A stretch of 64,000 nucleotides of DNA. It comes from Lentzea pudingi. GTDB lineage: Bacteria; Actinomycetota; Actinomycetes; Mycobacteriales; Pseudonocardiaceae. A model generated the notes under the pieces. It was not told the DNA's origin. It saw only the letters and a list, made by a program, of their open reading frames with translations, and searched no databases. The first letter of the stretch is position 1. Every line of letters starts with the position of its first letter. A program made the translations under genes and the position numbers. Below, piece after piece: positions 59,476-64,000 of the stretch. The DNA lies in assembly GCF_014646255.1 (NCBI RefSeq), contig NZ_BMNC01000026.1:1-64000 (forward strand), given 5' to 3'.

Positions 59476-60201
59476 TCAGCCGTCGTCCACTTCGGAAAAC
59501 CGAACCGATCCGACGAGAACCTGCCGGTCGTTCGCGAACGTGCGGAACTCGCCGGTCGGCCAGCGCTCGATCCGCAGCTCGTCACCGGGCGTCACGGGCG
59601 CGGTGAAACGGGCGTGCAGTTCGGTGAAGTCCAGGCCGCTCACGGTGATCCCGAGGGTGCACAGGCCGTGCAGGATGGGGCCGGCGAACCCGGCCCTTCG
59701 CGCGAACTCGGGGTCGTGGTGCATCGGGTTCACGTCGCCGGTCTCGCGGTAGCGCAACGCCTGGTCCGGGCTCGTCCTGAAGTAGCTGATCTCGTGGCGC
59801 TTGGCGGGGACGGTGAACTCGCGCGTCCCACCGCGTTCGCCGCCGAAGCCGCCCTCGCCCTTGATGAAGCACGACGAGCGCGTGGTCGCGAACTCGGACT
59901 CCCACGTGCTGACGACTAGAGCGCCGGAGCCTTTGTCGTAGATGTCGGTGACCGTCTTCGTGACGACTGTCGAGCCGTGCGGCGGGAGCTTGCCGTGCAG
60001 CCACAACGACTGTTCGGCGTGCAGGACCTGGGTCATGTCGGCGCCGGTCAGGCCGAGCTGCGGGCCGCCGTGCTGCAGCAACGGGATCGCGAACGCGGGG
60101 GAGTAGCCGCCGGCCGCCGCCGCGTACACCTCGGCGTCGCCGGCCGACCAGGTGCGGACCTGTCGTTCGACGACGCCGAGGATGTCGTGGTCGAGCATCA
60201 T
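59476..60201 (-). CDS. MaoC-like (R)-enoyl-CoA hydratase, double hotdog
   Basis: 241 aa. C-terminal hydratase-2 motif YRETGDVNPMHHDPEFARRA with FAGPILHGLCTLG, giving the Asp/His dyad (D-x-N-P-x-H). The N-terminal half is a second hotdog (WSAGDAEVYAAAAGG) without the motif, as in MFE-2-type hydratases. Adds water to trans-2-enoyl-CoA. Third gene after two acyl-CoA dehydrogenases (12 bp), so it supplies the next beta-oxidation step. Confidence 0.9.
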   Translation of the reverse strand: MMLDHDILGVVERQVRTWSAGDAEVYAAAAGGYSPAFAIPLLQHGGPQLGLTGADMTQVLHAEQSLWLHGKLPPHGSTVVTKTVTDIYDKGSGALVVSTWESEFATTRSSCFIKGEGGFGGERGGTREFTVPAKRHEISYFRTSPDQALRYRETGDVNPMHHDPEFARRAGFAGPILHGLCTLGITVSGLDFTELHARFTAPVTPGDELRIERWPTGEFRTFANDRQVLVGSVRFSEVDDG

Positions 60202-60213
60202 CCCAAGATAGAG

Positions 60214-61383
60214 CTAGCCGAGCGTGCCGCGGACGTTCGCGTGGCCCTTGAGCAGGTTGCGGGCGATCGTGCGGCGCTGGATCTCGTCGGTGCCCTCGTA
60301 GATGCGCAGCAGCCGCAGTTCGCGGTACCAGCGCTCGATCGGCAGCTCACGCGTGTAGCCCATGCCGCCGTGGATCTGCAGGACGCGGTCGACGATCTCG
60401 TTGGCCTTGATGCCGCCGTAGAGCTTCGCGATCGACTGCGCCTGCCGCGAGTCCTGCTTCTGGTCGACGAGCCACGCGGCGTGCAGCACGAGCCAGCGCA
60501 GCGCCTCGATCTCGACCGCGGAGTCGGCGATCATCCACTGGATGGCCTGGTACTCGGCGATGGGCTGGCCGAACGTGACGCGGTTCTTGGCCTGCTCGAT
60601 CGCCATCTCGACCAGTCGCTCTACGCTGCCGAGCGCGCGGGCGGGCAGCAGGTAGCGGCCCTGGCCGATCCACTGCATCGCGAGGTGGAAGCCCCTGCCC
60701 TCCTCGCCGAGGATGTTCTCGTGCGGCACGCGGACGTTGTCGAACACCAGCGCCGCCGGGCCCCACTGGCCCATGGTCGGGATGGGCTCGGACTTCCAGC
60801 CCATGTCGCGGTCGACGAGGAAGCACGTGACGCCGCCGTCGGCGCCCTTCTCCTTGTCCGTCACGGCGAACACCATGACGAAGTCGGCCTCGTTGCCCTG
60901 CGTGATGAAGGTCTTCTCGCCGTTGATGACCCACTCGTCGCCGTCCCGGACGGCGGTCGTGCGGATGGCCTTGGCGTCACTGCCGGCGCCGGGCTCGGTG
61001 ATCGCGAAGCACGAGACCCGTTCGCCGGAGATCGTCGGCAGCAGGTAGCGCTGCTTCTGCTCCTCGTTGCCGTGGAACAGGATGTTGTCCGCGTAGCCGC
61101 CGAAGCGGAACGGGACGAAGCTGCGGCCCAGTTCGGCCTCGATGAGCGCGGTCATCATCCCGCCGAGGCCCATGCCGCCGAACTCCTGCGGAGTGAGGAC
61201 ACCGAAGAACCCGGCCTGCTTGGCCTTGTCCTGCAACGCCTTCAGCTCGTCCTTGGGCAGGCCCGGCTGGCCCGCGCGTTCGCGGCGCAGCACCTCGGGC
61301 TCCAGCGGGACGATCTCCTTGCGCACGAAGGTCCGCACCCAGTCGCGGATCTCCTTCTGCTCCTCGTCGAGCGTGAAGTCCAT
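60214..61383 (-). CDS. Acyl-CoA dehydrogenase
   Basis: 389 aa. ACAD fold: CFAITEPGAGSDAKAI (first signature), WVINGEKTFITQG, AMQWIGQGRYLL, FGQPIAEYQAIQ, IHGGMGYTRELPIERWYRELR and the C-terminal IYEGTDEIQRR with the catalytic Glu. FAD-dependent 2,3-dehydrogenation of acyl-CoA. Middle gene of a three-gene unit, 10 bp after the other dehydrogenase. Confidence 0.96.
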   Translation of the reverse strand: MDFTLDEEQKEIRDWVRTFVRKEIVPLEPEVLRRERAGQPGLPKDELKALQDKAKQAGFFGVLTPQEFGGMGLGGMMTALIEAELGRSFVPFRFGGYADNILFHGNEEQKQRYLLPTISGERVSCFAITEPGAGSDAKAIRTTAVRDGDEWVINGEKTFITQGNEADFVMVFAVTDKEKGADGGVTCFLVDRDMGWKSEPIPTMGQWGPAALVFDNVRVPHENILGEEGRGFHLAMQWIGQGRYLLPARALGSVERLVEMAIEQAKNRVTFGQPIAEYQAIQWMIADSAVEIEALRWLVLHAAWLVDQKQDSRQAQSIAKLYGGIKANEIVDRVLQIHGGMGYTRELPIERWYRELRLLRIYEGTDEIQRRTIARNLLKGHANVRGTLG

Positions 61384-61393
61384 TGCTTTCCTC

Positions 61394-62539
61394 TCAGATG
61401 AACGCGTTGACGCCCGTGAGCGCGCGACCGATGAGCAGTTTCTGGATCTGGCTGGTGCCCTCGTAGAGGGTGGTGACGCGGGTGTCCCGCAGGTACTTGC
61501 CGACCGGGTACTCGTCGATGTAGCCGTAGCCGCCGAAGACCTGGATGGCGTTGTTGGCGACCCTGACCGCGGCCTCGCTGGCGTAGAGTTTGGCCATGCT
61601 GGCCTCGGTGCCGAACGGTTCGCCGCGGTCGGCCAGGTCGGCGACGCGCCACGTCAGGAGCCGGGCGGCGTCGGTCTCGACGGCCATGTCCGCGAGGAGT
61701 TCCTGCACGAGCTGGAAGCCCGCGATGGGCTTGCCGAACTGCTCGCGTTCCTTGGCGTACTTCAACGCGGCTTCCAGCGCACCTCGTGCGGCGCCGACGC
61801 AGCCTGCGGCGACGGACATGCGGCCCTTGTCGAGCGACCCCATCGCGAGCTTGAAGCCCTCGGTGCTGAGCAGGGCGTCCTCGGGCACGTCGACGTCGTC
61901 GAGCGTGATCTCGGCCGTCGCCTGGCCGCGCATGCCGAGCTTGCCCTTGATCTCGGTGGCCTGGAAGCCCTTGGTGTCCGTGGGCACGAGGAACGCCGAG
62001 ATGCCTCTCGGGCCTGGTCCGCCGGTGCGGGCGAACACCAGCGCGACGTCGGCCCACGTGCCGTTGGTGATGAAGACCTTGCGGCCGTTGATCCGGTAGC
62101 CGTCTTCCGTCTTCTCGGCCTTGGTGACGAGGCTGCCGGCGTCGCTGCCGGTGCCGGGCTCGGTGAGGGCGAAACAGCCGAGCTGGGTGCCCTGGGTGAG
62201 ACCGGGCAGCCAGCGTTGCTTCTGCTCCTCGGTGCCGTGCTTCGCGATCGACTTCGCGACCAGGCCGAGCGAGACGGAGATGATCCCCCGGACCGCGCTG
62301 TCACCTCTCGCGATCTCCTCGAGGACGAGGCAGTAGGCGAGGTTGTCGCCGCCACTCCCGCCGTAGCGCTCGTCGATGCCGAGCCCGAGGAACCCGACCT
62401 CGCCCAGCGCCGGGACCAGGTCCCGGTCGATCGCCTCGTCACGGTCCCAGCGCTGGGCGTGCGGCACGATGCGGTCGTCGGTGAACCGCCGGGCCAGCTC
62501 CCTGAGCTGCCGGTGTTCGTCCGAAAGCGTTAGATCCAC
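61394..62539 (-). CDS. Acyl-CoA dehydrogenase
   Basis: 381 aa. Signatures: CFALTEPGTGSDAGSL, YRINGRKVFITNG, MGSLDKGRMSVAAGCVG, REQFGKPIAGFQLVQ, QVFGGYGYIDEYPVGKYLRD and catalytic LYEGTSQIQKLLIGR. First gene of the dehydrogenase-dehydrogenase-hydratase operon. Divergent from a TetR gene with an inverted repeat between them, so likely repressed until a fatty acyl or similar ligand is present. Confidence 0.96.
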   Translation of the reverse strand: MDLTLSDEHRQLRELARRFTDDRIVPHAQRWDRDEAIDRDLVPALGEVGFLGLGIDERYGGSGGDNLAYCLVLEEIARGDSAVRGIISVSLGLVAKSIAKHGTEEQKQRWLPGLTQGTQLGCFALTEPGTGSDAGSLVTKAEKTEDGYRINGRKVFITNGTWADVALVFARTGGPGPRGISAFLVPTDTKGFQATEIKGKLGMRGQATAEITLDDVDVPEDALLSTEGFKLAMGSLDKGRMSVAAGCVGAARGALEAALKYAKEREQFGKPIAGFQLVQELLADMAVETDAARLLTWRVADLADRGEPFGTEASMAKLYASEAAVRVANNAIQVFGGYGYIDEYPVGKYLRDTRVTTLYEGTSQIQKLLIGRALTGVNAFI

Positions 62540-62553
62540 AGGCCCTCCCGACT

Positions 62554-62572
62554 AACCGAACAGTGTTAGGTT
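62554..62572. promoter_or_regulatory. 19-bp inverted repeat, TetR operator candidate
   Basis: AACCGAAC (62554-62561), AGT, GTTAGGTT (62565-62572); one mismatch. It lies in the 40-bp gap between the divergent dehydrogenase operon and the TetR gene, 7 bp before the TetR ATG, so TetR is probably leaderless and self-regulated. Confidence 0.65.
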
Positions 62573-62579
62573 AACCCAC

Positions 62580-63179
62580 ATGCCCCGGCCGAGCACCCCC
62601 CTGCTGAGTCCCGACCGCATCAGGTCGGTGGCCCTGGCCATCATCGACCGAGACGGCCTCGACGGCCTGTCGATGCGCAAGCTCGCCGCGTCGCTCGGAG
62701 TGCAGGCCGCGTCGCTGTACGGGCACGTCCGCACCAAGGACCAGCTGCTGAACGACATCGCGTCGTCCGTTCTGTCGGCGGTCGACGTCTCGGGCTTCTC
62801 CGTGGACTGGCGCGAGGGCCTGATCAGATGCGCGCGCTCGTACCGTGCGGCGTTGTCGACGCACCCGAACATCGTGCCGTTTCTCGCCTACGGCCCAGCA
62901 GGCCGCGACGAGTCACTGCAACGCCTCGACCTGCTGCACGGCGCGTTGGTCGACGCGGGCTGGTCACGCCGCGAGGCCACGATGATCGCCGCGGGCCTGA
63001 TGTACATCGTGTTCGGCTCGGCCCTGAGCTCGTTCTCCAGCGGCTTCTCCTCGGACCCGGCCGACTACACCGACCGCTACCCGCACCTCGACCGCGCCCA
63101 CCTGCTGCCGGGCGTGGCACGCGAACTGGACCGCGACAGCTTCGAGCTGGCGCTCGCGGCGTTCGTGCGCGGCCTTTAG
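62580..63179 (+). CDS. TetR-family transcriptional regulator
   Basis: 199 aa. HTH: RIRSVALAIIDRDGLDGLSMRKLAASLGVQAASLYGHVRTKDQLL. C-terminal domain of the TetR_C_1 (tetracyclin repressor-like) class: YRAALSTHPNIVPFLAYGP, LDLLHGALVDAGWSRREATMIAAGLMYIVFGSA. No ribosome site is visible before the ATG. Likely repressor of the divergent acyl-CoA dehydrogenase operon. Confidence 0.9.
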   Translation: MPRPSTPLLSPDRIRSVALAIIDRDGLDGLSMRKLAASLGVQAASLYGHVRTKDQLLNDIASSVLSAVDVSGFSVDWREGLIRCARSYRAALSTHPNIVPFLAYGPAGRDESLQRLDLLHGALVDAGWSRREATMIAAGLMYIVFGSALSSFSSGFSSDPADYTDRYPHLDRAHLLPGVARELDRDSFELALAAFVRGL

Positions 63180-63188
63180 GGTTTCGAC

Positions 63189-64000
63189 GTGGCTTCCAAG
63201 GCGATCGAGCTCGAGGTCGGTGACCAGCTGGTGCGGGTGTCCAACCCGGACAAGCCGTACTTCCCCGCGCGGGGCATCACCAAGCGGCAGGTGGTCGAGT
63301 ACTACCGCACCGTGGCGCCGTACCTGCTGACGGTGCTGCGCGACCGCCCCGTGGTGCTGAAGCGCTACGTCGACGGCGTCGAGGGCGAGGCGTTCTACCA
63401 GAAGCGCGTCCCCAAGGGGGCCCCTTCGTACGTGGAGACGGTGCAGGTCCGGTTCCCGTCCGGCCGCCCCGCCGACGAGATCTGCCCGACCTCGGAGGCC
63501 GTGATCGTGTGGGCCGCGAACCTCGGCACGTTCGACTTCCACCCGTGGCCGGTCCGCCGTTCCGACGTCGACCACCCGGACGAGCTGCGCATCGACCTGG
63601 ACCCCCAGCCGGGCACGGACTTCTCCGACGCCGCGCGGGTGGCGCTGGTGCTGCGCGAGGTCCTGGCCGACGCGGGCTTGACCGGTTATCCCAAGACCTC
63701 CGGCGGCCGCGGCATCCACGTGGCCGTGCGGATCCGTCCCGAGTGGGACTTCGTCGACGTCCGGCACGCCGTGATCGCGCTGGCCCGCGAGGTGGAGAAG
63801 CGGGCGCCGTCACTGGCCACTTCGGCCTGGTGGAAGGAAGAACGCGGCGAGCGCGTCTTCATCGACTTCAACCAGGCCGCCCGCGACCGCACGATCGCCT
63901 CGGCCTGGTCGGTGCGCGGCACGCCTCGTGCGACCGTCTCCACGCCGGTGCTGTGGGACGAACTGTCCACCGTGGACCCGGATGACTTCGACGTGCTGAC
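63189..64000 (+). CDS. LigD-type polymerase/primase domain protein (partial)
   Basis: At least 270 aa from GTG at 63189, cut by the right edge. LigD polymerase-domain features: VSNPDKPYFPARGITKRQVV, RPVVLKRYVDGVEGEAFYQK, IVWAANLGTFDFHPWPVR, LRIDLDPQPGTDF (catalytic D-x-D), GYPKTSGGRGIHV and VFIDFNQAARDRTIASAWSVR. This domain fills gaps with ribonucleotides in Ku-dependent end joining. It may be a stand-alone polymerase or the start of a longer LigD. 9 bp after the TetR gene. Confidence 0.93.
   Translation, partial: MASKAIELEVGDQLVRVSNPDKPYFPARGITKRQVVEYYRTVAPYLLTVLRDRPVVLKRYVDGVEGEAFYQKRVPKGAPSYVETVQVRFPSGRPADEICPTSEAVIVWAANLGTFDFHPWPVRRSDVDHPDELRIDLDPQPGTDFSDAARVALVLREVLADAGLTGYPKTSGGRGIHVAVRIRPEWDFVDVRHAVIALAREVEKRAPSLATSAWWKEERGERVFIDFNQAARDRTIASAWSVRGTPRATVSTPVLWDELSTVDPDDFDVL

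Noticed and set aside
1..64000. CRISPR arrays, tRNA genes and intact insertion sequences
   Set aside because: No regularly spaced repeats, cloverleaf sequences or transposase motifs were found on reading; only the small palindromic element recurs.

Overview
The window is high-GC DNA with many GTG starts, leaderless-looking genes and 1-4 bp gene overlaps. It carries an SsgA-like sporulation/division regulator, a large LuxR-family ATPase regulator, XRE-NB-ARC-TPR regulators, a coproporphyrin-type heme branch and many TetR/GntR/MerR regulators. This suggests a sporulating actinomycete, probably of the Pseudonocardiaceae (Lentzea/Saccharothrix/Actinosynnema type). The family assignment is inference; no 16S sequence is present. 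The left edge is the 3' end of a 5S rRNA with its terminator; the right edge cuts a LigD-type polymerase gene.

Layout. 0.2-6 kb: housekeeping and unknown genes (LURP-one-like, dCTPase/MazG-like, NmrA-like, HIRAN-like, an XRE/degenerate ImmA protein). 6-12.4 kb: a compact four-gene operon of a Rad50-like ATPase with a CPVC motif, a 128-aa protein, an SbcD-like phosphoesterase and a YhaN-like membrane ATPase. 12.5-19.9 kb: secreted I36-type protein, two DUF72 genes, arylamine N-acetyltransferase, GH5 enzyme, a Phd-PIN toxin-antitoxin pair, and a three-gene module resembling a toxin/immunity cassette. 19.9-23.2 kb: fatty-acid oxidation genes fadB-fadA. 23.3-35.5 kb: an ABA4-like membrane pair with a divergent MerR, ECF sigma/anti-sigma, a large subtilisin, HIT, GNAT, two TetRs, a methyltransferase, RNase D and an orphan response regulator. 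35.7-40.7 kb: M19 dipeptidase and the heme genes hemE-hemY-hemQ. 40.7-43.8 kb: a second large subtilisin.

44-49.1 kb holds the most interesting locus: five tandem paralogous proteins (TIGR04222-like), each ending in a Cys/Gly/Ser low-complexity tail, read into a DUF692 (MbnB/TglH-family) enzyme and a small possible partner. This looks like a peptide-modification system acting on Cys-rich tails. 49.3-64 kb: MsrB, asparaginase with divergent GntR, an intact XRE-NB-ARC-TPR regulator followed by a decayed copy containing an internal inversion, SsgA-like, LuxR regulators, a TetR-controlled acyl-CoA dehydrogenase operon and the LigD-type gene.

Two copies (plus a possible third relic) of a small palindromic interspersed element lie between genes at 25.4, 30.6 and 33.4 kb.
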